Made by a program: the position numbers and the translations under genes | Notes under the pieces: generated by a model | What the model saw: only the letters and a program-made list of their open reading frames with translations | Database searches by the model: none | What the model was told of the DNA's origin: nothing | NCBI GenBank assembly: GCA_016716085.1 | Contig: JADJWY010000009.1 | Coordinates: 426,506 to 490,505 of the forward strand | Source: Hahellaceae bacterium | Lineage (GTDB): Bacteria; Pseudomonadota; Gammaproteobacteria; Pseudomonadales; Oleiphilaceae | Reading direction: 5' to 3' | Length of the DNA stretch: 64,000 nt | Shown here: positions 15,936 through 25,317 of the stretch, one piece after another | How positions within the stretch are numbered: position 1 is the stretch's first letter | Layout: each line of letters opens with the position of its first letter

Positions 15936-17070
15936 ACCCGAACTCGCGGATCACCTCCAGACTGTCGGTGCGGGAGTCCCACAGCGCGATGGCCGGCAGG
16001 TTGATACCGTTAAAGGTCGTGGTTTTAACCATGGTGTAATGCGACATGTCATCAAATATGAGTCGCTGCCCGACCTGAAGCGGTTCAGGAAAGCTGTAGT
16101 CCCCGATCACGTCACCGGCGAGACAGGTCATACCGCCCAGGCGATAGGTGTTCGGGTAAGCTTCGGGCAAGCCGCCTCCGAGGATATCAGCCCGGTAGGG
16201 CATTTCCAGGGTGTCTGGCATGTGGCAGGTTGCGGATGTGTCCAGAATCGCCTGCTGCATGCCGTTCCACGCCAAATCCAGCACTTCAGCAACCAACACG
16301 CCGGTGTGGATGGCAACGGCTTCGCCAGGCTCGATATAGACCTGAACCTGATGGCGGGCGGAAAAATCCTTGATCACCTGAATCAGCTCGTCAACCTGGT
16401 AACCGTCACGGCTGATATGATGGCCTCCACCAAAATTGACCCACTCCATGCGTGGCAGGTAGCGGCCAAATTTGGCTTCGACCGCTTCCAGGGTGCGTTT
16501 AAGAGGAGGGAGATCCTGTTGGCACAGCGTATGGAAGTGCAGTCCGGAGATTCCTTCCAGTAAGTCCTCACGAAACTGACCGATGGGCACACCCATGCGT
16601 GAGCACGGCGAGCAGGGGTCATAGAGGGCAACATCCCCCTCCGAGTGCTCGGGGTTGATGCGAATGCCGAAATGCAATTCTGGGCGCTTAGCCTGGGCCG
16701 CGAGCGCCATGGGGCGAAAGCGTTTCCATTGTGAAAACGAGTTGAACAGAACATGGTCGGCCACCTCAAGAATGGCGGCCAGATCGGAAGCCTTGTAACC
16801 TGCTGAGTAGCAGTGTACTTCGCCACCGTATTCCTCCCGGCCCAGACGGGCTTCGTGCAGGCCGCTGGAACAGGTGCCAGACAGGTACTTTTTATACAGC
16901 GGCGCGAGCTTCCAGCAAGAGAAGGCTTTCAATGCGGCCAGAACCTTGGCGCCGCTTTCCTCCTGAACCCGGTGCAACACCTTCAGGTTTTCCTCAATCG
17001 ATGCAACATCGACGACGAAGCAAGGAGAAGGAACCCGGGTCGGGTCAAAACGGTCAAAGGTCTGGCGCAT
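15907..17070 (-). CDS. nspC: Carboxynorspermidine decarboxylase
   Basis: A 387-residue fold-type III PLP enzyme. LKAFSCWK near residue 47 contains the PLP lysine, and GGGHHISRDGY and the EPGEA phosphate-binding segment follow. CMLAGD-like TCLAGDVIGDY near the C-terminus carries the second-subunit active-site Cys-x-x-x-Asp. It decarboxylates carboxynorspermidine or carboxyspermidine to norspermidine or spermidine. The partner dehydrogenase lies 13 bases upstream, confirming the assignment. Together they form the alternative polyamine route known from Vibrio and many marine bacteria, where the product can influence biofilm formation. Confidence 0.93.
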   Translation of the reverse strand: MRQTFDRFDPTRVPSPCFVVDVASIEENLKVLHRVQEESGAKVLAALKAFSCWKLAPLYKKYLSGTCSSGLHEARLGREEYGGEVHCYSAGYKASDLAAILEVADHVLFNSFSQWKRFRPMALAAQAKRPELHFGIRINPEHSEGDVALYDPCSPCSRMGVPIGQFREDLLEGISGLHFHTLCQQDLPPLKRTLEAVEAKFGRYLPRMEWVNFGGGHHISRDGYQVDELIQVIKDFSARHQVQVYIEPGEAVAIHTGVLVAEVLDLAWNGMQQAILDTSATCHMPDTLEMPYRADILGGGLPEAYPNTYRLGGMTCLAGDVIGDYSFPEPLQVGQRLIFDDMSHYTMVKTTTFNGINLPAIALWDSRTDSLEVIREFGYEDFKHRLS

Positions 17071-17083
17071 TGCGGTCTCCGGC

Positions 17084-18295
17084 TTAAGGCTTCATGGTCT
17101 CGGTGTTATCGACTGAGACTTCCGTCACCTGCCAGGGCAGGCCATAGAGGTTCAGGTCGGCCATGAAGGGATCAGGATCGAATTGCTCCATGTTCCACAC
17201 GCCGGGCTTCTTCCACTTGCCTTCCAGAATCATTTTTGCACCGATCATCGCCGGCACGCCGGTGGTGTAGGAAATGGCCTGAGACTGTACTTCGCGATAG
17301 CATTCTTCGTGGTCGCAGATGTTGTAAACGAACACAACTTTCTCTTTGCCATCTTTGATACCGCGAGCCAGACAGCCGATACAGGTTTTACCCTTGGTCA
17401 GTGGGCCAAGGCTGGCGGGGTCAGGCAGCAGCGCTTTGAGGAACTGCAGCGGCACAATTTCGCGGCCTTCGAACATGATCGGCTCGATTGAGGTCATACC
17501 GACATTGCCCAACACTTCGAGGTGCTTGAGGTAGTTGTCGGAGAACGTCATCCAGAAGCGTGCGCGCTTGATTTCCGGGAAGTGTTTGGCAATGGATTCC
17601 AACTCTTCGTGGTACATCAGGTAAATTTTCTTCGGACCAATGCCGGCCGGGAAGTCGAACATGCGGTTTACGGACAGCGGATTGGTTTCTTTCCACTCAC
17701 CGTTTTCCCAGAATTTGCCCTTGGCAGTGACTTCCCGGATGTTGATTTCCGGGTTGAAGTTGGTGGCGAAGGGCTTGCCATGATCACCGGCATTACAGTC
17801 GATGATGTCAAGGTAATGGATTTCATCAAGATGGTGCTTTTTCAGGTAGGCGGTGTAGACGTTGGTCACGCCGGGGTCGAAGCCTGACCCTAGCAGCGCC
17901 ATGCGGCCCGCTTGGGTGAAGCGATCCTGATAGGCCCACTGCCAGGAATATTCGAACTTGGCTGTGTCCAGGGGTTCGTAGTTGGCGGTATCCAGATAGT
18001 CTACGCCGGCTTCCAGACAGGCATCCATAATCGTCAGGTCCTGATAGGGCAGGGCGACGTTGATGACGAGATCGGGCTTTTCTTTATTAAGTAGCGCGAC
18101 GAGTTCAGGTACATTGTCGGCATCGACCTGGGCCGTTTTGATCGGGCGCTTGAGTTGCGCAGCCAGTGCCTTGCACTTGGCTTCCGTCCGGCTGGCCAGA
18201 ATAATTTCTGAGAACACTTCAGGGAGTTGAGCGCACTTATGCACAACAACGCCACCGACACCCCCGGCACCAATAATCAAAACTTTCTTACCCAT
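17084..18295 (-). CDS. Carboxynorspermidine synthase (saccharopine dehydrogenase family)
   Basis: A 403-residue protein opening with the Rossmann motif GAGGVGGVV and continuing with the saccharopine-dehydrogenase-like domain (LGSGFDPGVTNVY is characteristic). It condenses aspartate beta-semialdehyde with diaminopropane or putrescine using NADPH, making the substrate for the downstream decarboxylase. ATG 18295 was chosen; the preceding GTG codon is also possible, both behind GGAAGGG. The 236 bases before the next gene hold the operon promoter region, where I see only the short palindrome GACAATTGTC near 18415. Confidence 0.92.
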   Translation of the reverse strand: MGKKVLIIGAGGVGGVVVHKCAQLPEVFSEIILASRTEAKCKALAAQLKRPIKTAQVDADNVPELVALLNKEKPDLVINVALPYQDLTIMDACLEAGVDYLDTANYEPLDTAKFEYSWQWAYQDRFTQAGRMALLGSGFDPGVTNVYTAYLKKHHLDEIHYLDIIDCNAGDHGKPFATNFNPEINIREVTAKGKFWENGEWKETNPLSVNRMFDFPAGIGPKKIYLMYHEELESIAKHFPEIKRARFWMTFSDNYLKHLEVLGNVGMTSIEPIMFEGREIVPLQFLKALLPDPASLGPLTKGKTCIGCLARGIKDGKEKVVFVYNICDHEECYREVQSQAISYTTGVPAMIGAKMILEGKWKKPGVWNMEQFDPDPFMADLNLYGLPWQVTEVSVDNTETMKP

Positions 18296-18531
18296 CACTT
18301 ACCCTTCCTAACTTGCCAAACATGAATCAAACCGTGATCAGAGACGGCGTCGGCGGTAACACCAAGACGCTGCGCCTGCCCCTTTGGGGTGAATGGGCCT
18401 GCGGGGACAGGGTGACAATTGTCCACATTCTTGCCTAAAAATACAGTTTTTTTGTGCATCGGCTATCGCGCTATCATGAGCGCAATCGGACTTCAAATGG
18501 TATTAGGCGCTGGGCGAGAGAAGGAGGCTCT

Positions 18532-20043
18532 ATGATGAAAGGATTGACTTGGTTTCAACGCTTGGGACTGGCTCTTTGGGCTACGACATCGCTCATGACA
18601 TGGGCAAATGAACCGGAGCTGCCCTGGCTGGAGCGTCGGTTTAGTAACCCAGGCTATGTCGAAAACCCCTTTGATCTGGTGGCTGACGTGCAGTTTACGC
18701 ATGCGGTATCCGGAAAACAGTTCCGTTACCCTCTATTTTATGTTGGCAATGATACCTGGGCTTTCCGGTTTCGAAGTCGTGAAGCAGGTCGCTGGCACTA
18801 TAAGGTGGAGAGTGACGATGCTGATTTGAGCGGTCAGCACGGTGAGTTGGAAGTGACTTCGGCTCAGGCAAATCAGCGAGGGGACGTCGTTGCCATTGGC
18901 AGTCAATGGGGATTTCAGAATGGCGAGGTGTTTCCTCCACAATATGCCATGGTCGCCGGACCTCAATACTACTTGTCGCGACCGGATCGACTGCAGGCCG
19001 ATGTTCAGCGCTTACTGATTGAACATGGGTTTAACGGCTTTCAAATGCCCGTGTTCTGTCGCTGGTTTGATATTAACCAACCTTCTTGTTCGGATGCTCA
19101 AGGCTCCAACCCCGATCTGGCGACCTTTGACGTACTGGACGAGGTTCTGGATGCTGTTACACGCCAGGGGGGTGTCGTACATTTTTGGATGTACGGAGAT
19201 AACCAGCGCAAGGAAAATCCTGGCTTTCTGGAAAGCGAGGGTGGCTTGAATAAGGTCGCCGATAAGCGGCTGCAACGTTACATCCTGGCGCGCCTGGGGC
19301 CTGTTCCCGGCTGGACGATGGGGTATGGCTACGACCTCAATGAGTGGTCTACGCGCGAGTCACTGGATGATTGGTTCAAGACACTTTCGCAGTACCGGGA
19401 TCACTATGTGCACCTGCTGGGCGCGCGCCCGGGTAAGCATCGCTGGGAACAATTACTGCCTCAGGGGGATTACGCCAGCTATGAGCAGCATCGGCCTGAT
19501 TATCCAGTCTATGTGAGAACGCTCAAGACCGTGCCGGGCAAACCGGCATTTTCTGAGGATCGCTTCCGAATTCGGGAAGGGTATACACTCGACGATAAAG
19601 ACTATGGGCCTGACGAGGTGAGGCGCGGATTGTATCGCTCGACGATGGCGGGTGGTGTGGCCAATATCTGGGGCTACCTCATGGGGGAATATGCCGAGGC
19701 AAATTCGGCGATCGTGAGCTCCGGTGATTTTCCCAATCGTGAAGAGATTAATCGCTGGTCCCGTTTTTTTAAAACGCGCTTCAAAGTCGGGATGACTGCC
19801 TGCCCTGGTCGTGTGGGCGCTGGCGTGGCTTGTCTGCAAACGCCTGAGCGTGAATTGATTTTGGTCTATGCGGAAGATTCCGAAAGGGTCGATCTCTCAC
19901 GGATCGACTTGGGGTCCTATACCCTGGACGCCTGGAAAACACCCGGTCAGCAGGACCGGGTCATTCAGCTGACCGGGCAGGCCAAGCGTAAGATAGTACA
20001 ACTTCCTGAGAGGTCGGATTGGATGATTGTCTTATCCCGTTGA
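18532..20043 (+). CDS. Secreted DUF5060/DUF4038-like glycoside hydrolase candidate
   Basis: A 503-residue exported protein: signal peptide (residues 1-25, ending TWANE), an N-terminal beta-sandwich of DUF5060 type (~25-115, with VQFTHAVSGKQFRYPLFYVGNDTWAFRF and AGRWHYKVES), then a TIM-barrel-like domain. In the barrel GYGYDLNEWS and GVANIWGY provide acidic candidates such as the Asp and Glu of the first motif. A short C-terminal beta domain ends the protein. Such proteins act on polysaccharides in the periplasm or outside the cell; substrate unknown. ATG 18532 is preceded by GGAGG. It stands alone, without other carbohydrate genes, and converges on a hydrolase with 12 bases of overlap. Confidence 0.75.
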   Translation: MMKGLTWFQRLGLALWATTSLMTWANEPELPWLERRFSNPGYVENPFDLVADVQFTHAVSGKQFRYPLFYVGNDTWAFRFRSREAGRWHYKVESDDADLSGQHGELEVTSAQANQRGDVVAIGSQWGFQNGEVFPPQYAMVAGPQYYLSRPDRLQADVQRLLIEHGFNGFQMPVFCRWFDINQPSCSDAQGSNPDLATFDVLDEVLDAVTRQGGVVHFWMYGDNQRKENPGFLESEGGLNKVADKRLQRYILARLGPVPGWTMGYGYDLNEWSTRESLDDWFKTLSQYRDHYVHLLGARPGKHRWEQLLPQGDYASYEQHRPDYPVYVRTLKTVPGKPAFSEDRFRIREGYTLDDKDYGPDEVRRGLYRSTMAGGVANIWGYLMGEYAEANSAIVSSGDFPNREEINRWSRFFKTRFKVGMTACPGRVGAGVACLQTPERELILVYAEDSERVDLSRIDLGSYTLDAWKTPGQQDRVIQLTGQAKRKIVQLPERSDWMIVLSR

Positions 20044-20865
20044 TCGATTCAGGTGCTCCAGCAGTGCGCGACACACCTCGTCAGGTTTCTCCTGCTGGGG
20101 AAAATGGCCCGCATCCACGGTGAAGTGCTGGCAGCCTCGCGTGAAAAGGGACGGATCGAGCACCCTCCAGAGCGCGGGCGGTATACAGGCATCACGCATC
20201 CCCTGTACCAGTAGGGTTGGAACCTCAATCGGGCGGCTGACCAGTCTGCGAGAACGGCGGCAGCGGCGTGATAGGCCGGGAATACTTCGATAGTATGCCA
20301 GCGCAGCCTTGAGCACGCCGGGTGAGGAGAGGGTTGCTTTAATGTGCGAGAGGTGTTCTTCGGGTATCTGCCACCCGGGTGACCAACTTGCCAGCAGACG
20401 CTCGATAAAGCCCAGACCCTGTCGGCGGATGAGCAACTCGGGCACATGTGGCAATTGAAACAACTGAATGTACCAGGCCGCCCGCAGATAGGTCGGGGCT
20501 TTGCGTAAAATGCTGGGCCAGTGCAGGGGGTAGGGAATGCTCAGCGAGGTGTAACTGGCAAACAGATCGGGTCGTTTGACCACACAGGCAAAGCCGGCAA
20601 TTGCCCCCCAATCATGGCCGACCAAATGGATCGGCCGATCCCGGCTTTGGGACACACGCCTTGACTCGATCGCGACAAGCAGGTGGTCGGATACCGTGTC
20701 AAGATCATAGTGCCCGTCCGGAATTTGTGTTGCAGAGGCATAACCTGGGAGGTAGGGGCATTCAACCGCATACCCTCCCTGCCTGAGCAGGGGGGCAAGG
20801 GCGTCGAAACTCCCGGGGGTATCCGGGAAGCCATGCAAGCAGATGACGAGAGGTGACAGACTCAC
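20032..20865 (-). CDS. Alpha/beta hydrolase (epoxide-hydrolase-like)
   Basis: A 277-residue alpha/beta hydrolase. HGFPDTPGSFD (~11) carries the oxyanion HGFP motif, and GHDWGA (~104) places an aspartate at the nucleophile elbow, as in epoxide hydrolases and dehalogenases rather than serine esterases. The catalytic histidine is probably in DAGHFPQ near the C-terminus. It starts with GTG overlapping the stop of the upstream di-iron gene (GTGA), so it is the third gene of that operon. It may hydrolyse an oxidised product of the di-iron enzyme; this link is inferred. Confidence 0.85.
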   Translation of the reverse strand: MSLSPLVICLHGFPDTPGSFDALAPLLRQGGYAVECPYLPGYASATQIPDGHYDLDTVSDHLLVAIESRRVSQSRDRPIHLVGHDWGAIAGFACVVKRPDLFASYTSLSIPYPLHWPSILRKAPTYLRAAWYIQLFQLPHVPELLIRRQGLGFIERLLASWSPGWQIPEEHLSHIKATLSSPGVLKAALAYYRSIPGLSRRCRRSRRLVSRPIEVPTLLVQGMRDACIPPALWRVLDPSLFTRGCQHFTVDAGHFPQQEKPDEVCRALLEHLNRSTG

Positions 20866-22040
20866 TGCAGATCGGCCAACAGGTCGTTTTCGTTCAACTC
20901 GCTGGCATTTTTACCAGACGCAAATTGCCACAAGCCAGCCGCCTCGTAATGTTTCTGCATACGCGGAGAGAGCAGTCCTATGTAATTTAGGTTCGGAATC
21001 AGGCGCTTGAACATCTGCTGGCGGAAACGTTGCATCGCAGGCGAGGCCGTAATGAACTCATTCCATTGCCGACGGGTCATCTGGCCTTCGAACATTTCCT
21101 CGTATACTTCGTGGCCCATGAAGCGGTTACGCATGAGCAGAGCGACTTCAAATGCCCAGTCTTCGCGTTCACGGCGCTCGCTGTCGGTCAGTCCGTGCAG
21201 GAAATGCTCTTTCAGCGCCAGCACGCCGTAGTGAACATGACGGGCCTCGTCCTGTATGACGTACTGCAGCAGTTTGCGTAAGAGCGGCTCTTGCGTGTTG
21301 TTGTGCAGGGTGGTGAACGCGCCCAGGGCCAGGCCTTCGATCATGATCTGCATGCCGAGGAACTTGATGTCCCAGCGGGAGTCAGTCATCAGGTCGTCGA
21401 TAATGACGAACAGGTTGTCGTTAATCGCATAGGTTTTTTCCATTTTTGTGTCAAGGTAGCGCAGAAACACTTCCAGGTGACGGGCTTCGTCCATGACTTG
21501 AGTGGCCCCATAGAATTTACCGTCCATCCACTTGACCGATTCCGTGACCTGGGCCGAGGCATAGAGCGCACCCTGTTCACCGTGCATGAACTGACTAAGC
21601 ATCCAGCACGAGATGTTGTAGTTTGCTTGTGCAGCCTCTTTCTGATTGAGCTTGATACCATACTGCTTCAAGCTTTCCATCGGGATGAAATCCTGATTGA
21701 TGATCGGAATTTCAGGGTTCAGTGGATCTACTGAGATGGACCAGTCCAGATCACGGTCGCCATCCCACTGATTGGCGACGGCGCGTCGGTAGAGCGCGTT
21801 CATTTCAGGGAAATCCAGACCATAGGTGAGGTCGAAATGAACGTTGTGACTGGCTTGCATTTTCACCGCGTCATTGCGTTTGCCCTGTTGCAGGAAGAGT
21901 CCCCGCACGGCAGAAGGGATCATTGAAGTGGCGACACGCGGGTTTTTCACCTGCAGCATCATGCCGATATTTTCCATCGTCGCCTCAACACGGTTGCGGG
22001 CGTGGCTCGGTACGCCGTCTAACATTTTGTCCAGAATCAT
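20862..22040 (-). CDS. Ferritin-like di-iron oxidase/oxygenase candidate
   Basis: A 392-residue helical protein with a full set of di-iron ligands: Glu155 in HGEQGAL, Glu185 and His188 in DEARH, Glu235 in IEGLALG, and Glu265 and His268 in a second DEARH. This is the R2/AurF-like ferritin fold of oxygen-activating enzymes. It lacks any signal peptide. Six bases upstream is a ferredoxin-reductase gene, a ready electron source; downstream is an epoxide-hydrolase-like gene. The set suggests oxidation of a hydrophobic compound or acyl chain, possibly desaturation or N-/C-oxygenation. The reaction itself is not known. Confidence 0.8.
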   Translation of the reverse strand: MILDKMLDGVPSHARNRVEATMENIGMMLQVKNPRVATSMIPSAVRGLFLQQGKRNDAVKMQASHNVHFDLTYGLDFPEMNALYRRAVANQWDGDRDLDWSISVDPLNPEIPIINQDFIPMESLKQYGIKLNQKEAAQANYNISCWMLSQFMHGEQGALYASAQVTESVKWMDGKFYGATQVMDEARHLEVFLRYLDTKMEKTYAINDNLFVIIDDLMTDSRWDIKFLGMQIMIEGLALGAFTTLHNNTQEPLLRKLLQYVIQDEARHVHYGVLALKEHFLHGLTDSERREREDWAFEVALLMRNRFMGHEVYEEMFEGQMTRRQWNEFITASPAMQRFRQQMFKRLIPNLNYIGLLSPRMQKHYEAAGLWQFASGKNASELNENDLLADLQ

Positions 22041-22046
22041 GATTGT

Positions 22047-23180
22047 TTACCTCTGTGTAATTCGTAAGGGAGCGTTGGCGTAGGAACAGCAGGCGAGCCG
22101 ATAACCGGCAGCCCGTTCGCTCTCGCTCAGACAGTTGGGGGTGGATTCAATGACCTCGCCTTCAAGCACACGAACCCGGCAGTGGCCGCAGCCACCGACC
22201 TGGCAGCTGTATTCCAGCGGAATATCATTTGTGAGGGCGGCCTCAAGTAAGGTTTGACCAGGTTCGGCGGTGATGGTTTTGCCGGTGGGCTCAAACTGAA
22301 TTGCGTGCGGCGTTTCAGACAGTGACAATGGGCGGGTGCCGGCCGCCTGAAAGCGTTCTTCATGGATTTGGGTGTGGGCGAGCCCCTGTTCCATCAGTGC
22401 GTGCCGTGCCAGTGCCATCAAGGCCTCTGGTCCGCAGAGATACGCCTGGGTGTCGGGCGCAAAAGTGCCCACAAGGGACTTAACTGAGCGGTCCGTCAGA
22501 CGGCCCCTGGGGCCTTTCCAGTGTTTGGACGGCTGGGATAAAACCATCTCAACATTCAGCTGGGGATGTTCTGTACGCAGTGCGTCGAGTTCGGTCTTGA
22601 AGATGATATCGGCTTCGCTGCGAAACGCAGCAATCAGCGTTATTGGGCGTGTTGCATAACGCTGTAGTTGCTCGGCGATCAGCGCGCGTAAGGGGGTAAT
22701 TCCACTGCCCCCCCCGATCATCAGGAGTGGCCCGTTCGCGTGCTGATCCAGGGTAAATTGGCCGCTGGGCCCGAGCAATGTTAGCGTATCCCCTTCATCT
22801 ATCCGGGTGTGAAGGTAGGACGAAACCTGACCGGTTTTAAGTCGCTTGATCGTCAGCCGCAGAAACCCCTCGTTGGGTGCCGAAGAAATCGAATAGGCGC
22901 GCTTCAGTGGTTGGCCGTCGATGCTGATGCAGCAGGTAACAAATTGGCCCGCCTGCCAATTCGGTAGCCTTTCACCCTCGGCCTCCAGCCAAAGTGACCG
23001 TGTATCAGGTGTCTCATCGACGATGCGCGCGACACGATAACGATAACCGTATATGGGTGAGTGTGATGCCTGGTTCCAGGCCTTTTGATTCCGCGTGCGG
23101 GCCTGCGCAACCGAAGGTGGCGCCGGGTTATCGAATACGTGACGGATTGCCGCTCCGACCACCTTCTGAAACAGTCCCAT
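22047..23180 (-). CDS. FAD/NAD(P) oxidoreductase with C-terminal 2Fe-2S ferredoxin domain
   Basis: A 377-residue electron-transfer protein. FAD domain with RAYSISSAPNEG (~95), NAD-binding domain with GGGSGITPL (~156) and CGPEAL (~245), then a plant-type ferredoxin domain with the cysteine set CQVGGCGHC and a further Cys in RLACC. It passes electrons from NAD(P)H to a partner oxygenase, here presumably the adjacent di-iron protein. It is the first gene of the three-gene operon and divergent from an AraC regulator across ~150 bp. Confidence 0.9.
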   Translation of the reverse strand: MGLFQKVVGAAIRHVFDNPAPPSVAQARTRNQKAWNQASHSPIYGYRYRVARIVDETPDTRSLWLEAEGERLPNWQAGQFVTCCISIDGQPLKRAYSISSAPNEGFLRLTIKRLKTGQVSSYLHTRIDEGDTLTLLGPSGQFTLDQHANGPLLMIGGGSGITPLRALIAEQLQRYATRPITLIAAFRSEADIIFKTELDALRTEHPQLNVEMVLSQPSKHWKGPRGRLTDRSVKSLVGTFAPDTQAYLCGPEALMALARHALMEQGLAHTQIHEERFQAAGTRPLSLSETPHAIQFEPTGKTITAEPGQTLLEAALTNDIPLEYSCQVGGCGHCRVRVLEGEVIESTPNCLSESERAAGYRLACCSYANAPLRITQR

Positions 23181-23329
23181 GGTGACTCCATTGTTGTAAT
23201 TGGGCTGAGTGTTACTGTATGACCTTTGTTCTAACAGTAGCGGTCAGGGACTGTGCATTTCCCGACAGAGTGGTTATGCTTAAAAGGACACAGCGATCGA
23301 TTTAAGGTTTGAAGAATGACGTTTGACCT

Positions 23330-24355
23330 ATGGTGACGCGGCTTTCCCAATTATGTTTTCCCTGGCAGTACGCCGATATTTTTGAGTCGTTTGCGGTCTC
23401 GCGGGGCTTTACGGCGAAGGATGTAAGGCGCGTCCTGGGCCTGTCGGAGTCGGGAGCGGATATGCCGTCCGAGCTGGATGGAAACCAGCTTGTGCGCATG
23501 TTGGACTATGCCTTGCGGATTGCCGATCCGGCCTTACCTCTGTCAGTCCAGTTACTGGAGCATACCCCACTGACCTCGCATGGCACGCTGGGTATCGTCG
23601 TGATGACCTCCCCGGATTTACGCACCGCGCTGGATGCAGCATTACGTTTTTACCCGCTGGTCATGCCGGCCTGTGAAATCGTGCGTCAGGATCGGGGGGC
23701 CTTAGTCCATCTGGATTTTCGCTTGCTGTATGACTTTGGTGTGCACGCGAACACCTTGATGGAAATGTTGCAGGGGGTGTTTCATTCCATTATGAATCAT
23801 GTGCCTAACGGGGTCGATCGGATGCAATTGCACTTTGTTCACACTGCCGCCTTCGCACACGAGACATATGCAGCCCTGGCCGATCCCGCGCGCATTCAGT
23901 TCGGACAGCTCTACAACCGCCTGGTGCTGCATAAAGAAAGTCTGGCGCTGTCGCTGGCCACCTCCAGCCGCACAACCATGCAGATTTTTGCCGCACAGTT
24001 GGAAAAACAGGTGCAGGACCGTCTGCAGCAGGCGGAGTTCAGTCGCACGGTGCGCGCCATGATCAAGCGGGAACTGACTGCCGGACGATTGCACGGGGTA
24101 GAGGAAATAGCGAACTGCCTGCACATCTCCAGTCGCACCCTGGGGCGCCGCCTGGCCGACGAGGAGCAGACCTTTCGTGCGCTGGTCAACGAGGTTAGGC
24201 TTGAACATGCTGAGCAGCTTTTGCGCGAGACCCATAAACCGATCAGCCTGATTGCAAGGGCGGCAGGTTTTACCAACGACAGCAGCTTTGCCCGTGCGTT
24301 TAGTCAGCGCACCGGAGTTTCCCCCAGTGCGTTTCGAGCCCGCCTGGATGACTGA
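23330..24355 (+). CDS. AraC-family transcriptional regulator
   Basis: A 341-residue regulator of the OruR/ArgR-like AraC group: an arabinose-binding-type N-terminal domain (~20-205) and a C-terminal double helix-turn-helix (~240-340; CLHISSRTLGRRLADE and ARAAGFTNDSSFARAFSQRTG). Its position divergent from the reductase/di-iron/hydrolase operon points to that operon as target, with the substrate as inducer. Its 3' end overlaps the converging cysteine peptidase gene by 52 bases. Confidence 0.88.
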   Translation: MVTRLSQLCFPWQYADIFESFAVSRGFTAKDVRRVLGLSESGADMPSELDGNQLVRMLDYALRIADPALPLSVQLLEHTPLTSHGTLGIVVMTSPDLRTALDAALRFYPLVMPACEIVRQDRGALVHLDFRLLYDFGVHANTLMEMLQGVFHSIMNHVPNGVDRMQLHFVHTAAFAHETYAALADPARIQFGQLYNRLVLHKESLALSLATSSRTTMQIFAAQLEKQVQDRLQQAEFSRTVRAMIKRELTAGRLHGVEEIANCLHISSRTLGRRLADEEQTFRALVNEVRLEHAEQLLRETHKPISLIARAAGFTNDSSFARAFSQRTGVSPSAFRARLDD

Positions 24356-25311
24356 TCCAGTAACTGCCTGACGTCCTCCACGCTGGAGCGAATCTCGGGC
24401 CGGTCGCCGCCTAATTGCAAGGCCTTGTCCAAGGCGGTCAGCGCCTCAGCCGCTCCGGTTTGCGCCAGGGCATAGGCGAGGTTGTTCCAGCTGGCGGCGT
24501 CATCAGGGTTCATCGTCGTGGCGGCTTCGAGTGATTCGACGGCCTGAGCATAATCTCGCATACGATAGGCCAGATTGCCCTGCCCGAAGGCGATGCGTGC
24601 GTTGCGGGGCCAGCGTTGGCGAGCGGCGAGATAGCCCGTCCTGGCAGCATTTTCCTGGCCGGTGACAATCAGATCTTCCAGACTTTCCAGATAACGTTCT
24701 GCGGTCGCTGTCGTCGGTATTCGGTCAGGAGGGCTGATGACAATGGCCCAATACTGTCCACCTTCCCAGGTTCGTTCAAAGGTGGTCAAAGAGACTTCAA
24801 GCGAAGCATCTTGCCCGGAATGCAAATAGACTGCCTTGCGGGGCAGGTCGTAACCGACCACCGTTGCATAATGCCACTGCGGCAACCAGGACACACCCAG
24901 GTTTTGCAAGACCAGCACCGGGTTTTGAGCGGCGACTTCGGTCAGGAGTATGTCAAGATCAGGCTGAAGAGGGGTGATAGCAAAACCGTAGCGGCGAGCC
25001 GTCGCTACGATTTCAGACTGTAGTGTGCCTTGACGACCGGGAATATATAGAGAGTCTGCAAGCTGTTCGGGCGACACGGGGTTCGAATGATAAGTGAGGA
25101 TGCTGGCAAGCGCGGCGGGACCGCAGTGGAAGGCTGTCTGTGGAAAAAATGGTACTGAGGTCAGCTGAATCGTCGTTGGCAGTTTCTCCGGAGGCGTTTC
25201 CAGTAAGGCCTGGGTCTGTGGATAGAGTGCGCAGCCGCTGGCAATAACAAGCACCCAAAAAGAGGCCGCGCCCCGCACGACCCTGAAAAACCCTTTTCGA
25301 ATGCGTTGCAA
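24304..25311 (-). CDS. PA2778-family lipoprotein with C39-like cysteine peptidase domain and TPRs
   Basis: A 335-residue protein: lipoprotein signal with lipobox ASGC (~residue 27), then a C39-like papain-fold domain with the catalytic Cys in HCGPAALASIL (~63) and His in QWHYATVVGY (~146). About three TPR-like repeats follow (~210-310; AFGQGNLAYRMRDYAQAVESLE and ASWNNLAYALAQTG). It follows the PA2779-like gene by six bases, and this pair is conserved in Pseudomonas-type bacteria. It is probably a periplasmic or envelope-anchored peptidase; the substrate is unknown. Confidence 0.87.
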   Translation of the reverse strand: MQRIRKGFFRVVRGAASFWVLVIASGCALYPQTQALLETPPEKLPTTIQLTSVPFFPQTAFHCGPAALASILTYHSNPVSPEQLADSLYIPGRQGTLQSEIVATARRYGFAITPLQPDLDILLTEVAAQNPVLVLQNLGVSWLPQWHYATVVGYDLPRKAVYLHSGQDASLEVSLTTFERTWEGGQYWAIVISPPDRIPTTATAERYLESLEDLIVTGQENAARTGYLAARQRWPRNARIAFGQGNLAYRMRDYAQAVESLEAATTMNPDDAASWNNLAYALAQTGAAEALTALDKALQLGGDRPEIRSSVEDVRQLLDQSSRRARNALGETPVR

Positions 25312-25317
25312 TGTGTC

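Noticed and set aside
15546..16563. Long plus-strand open frames opposite the SPOUT and nspC genes
   Set aside because: Both real genes have complete family motifs on the minus strand; the plus-strand frames have none.
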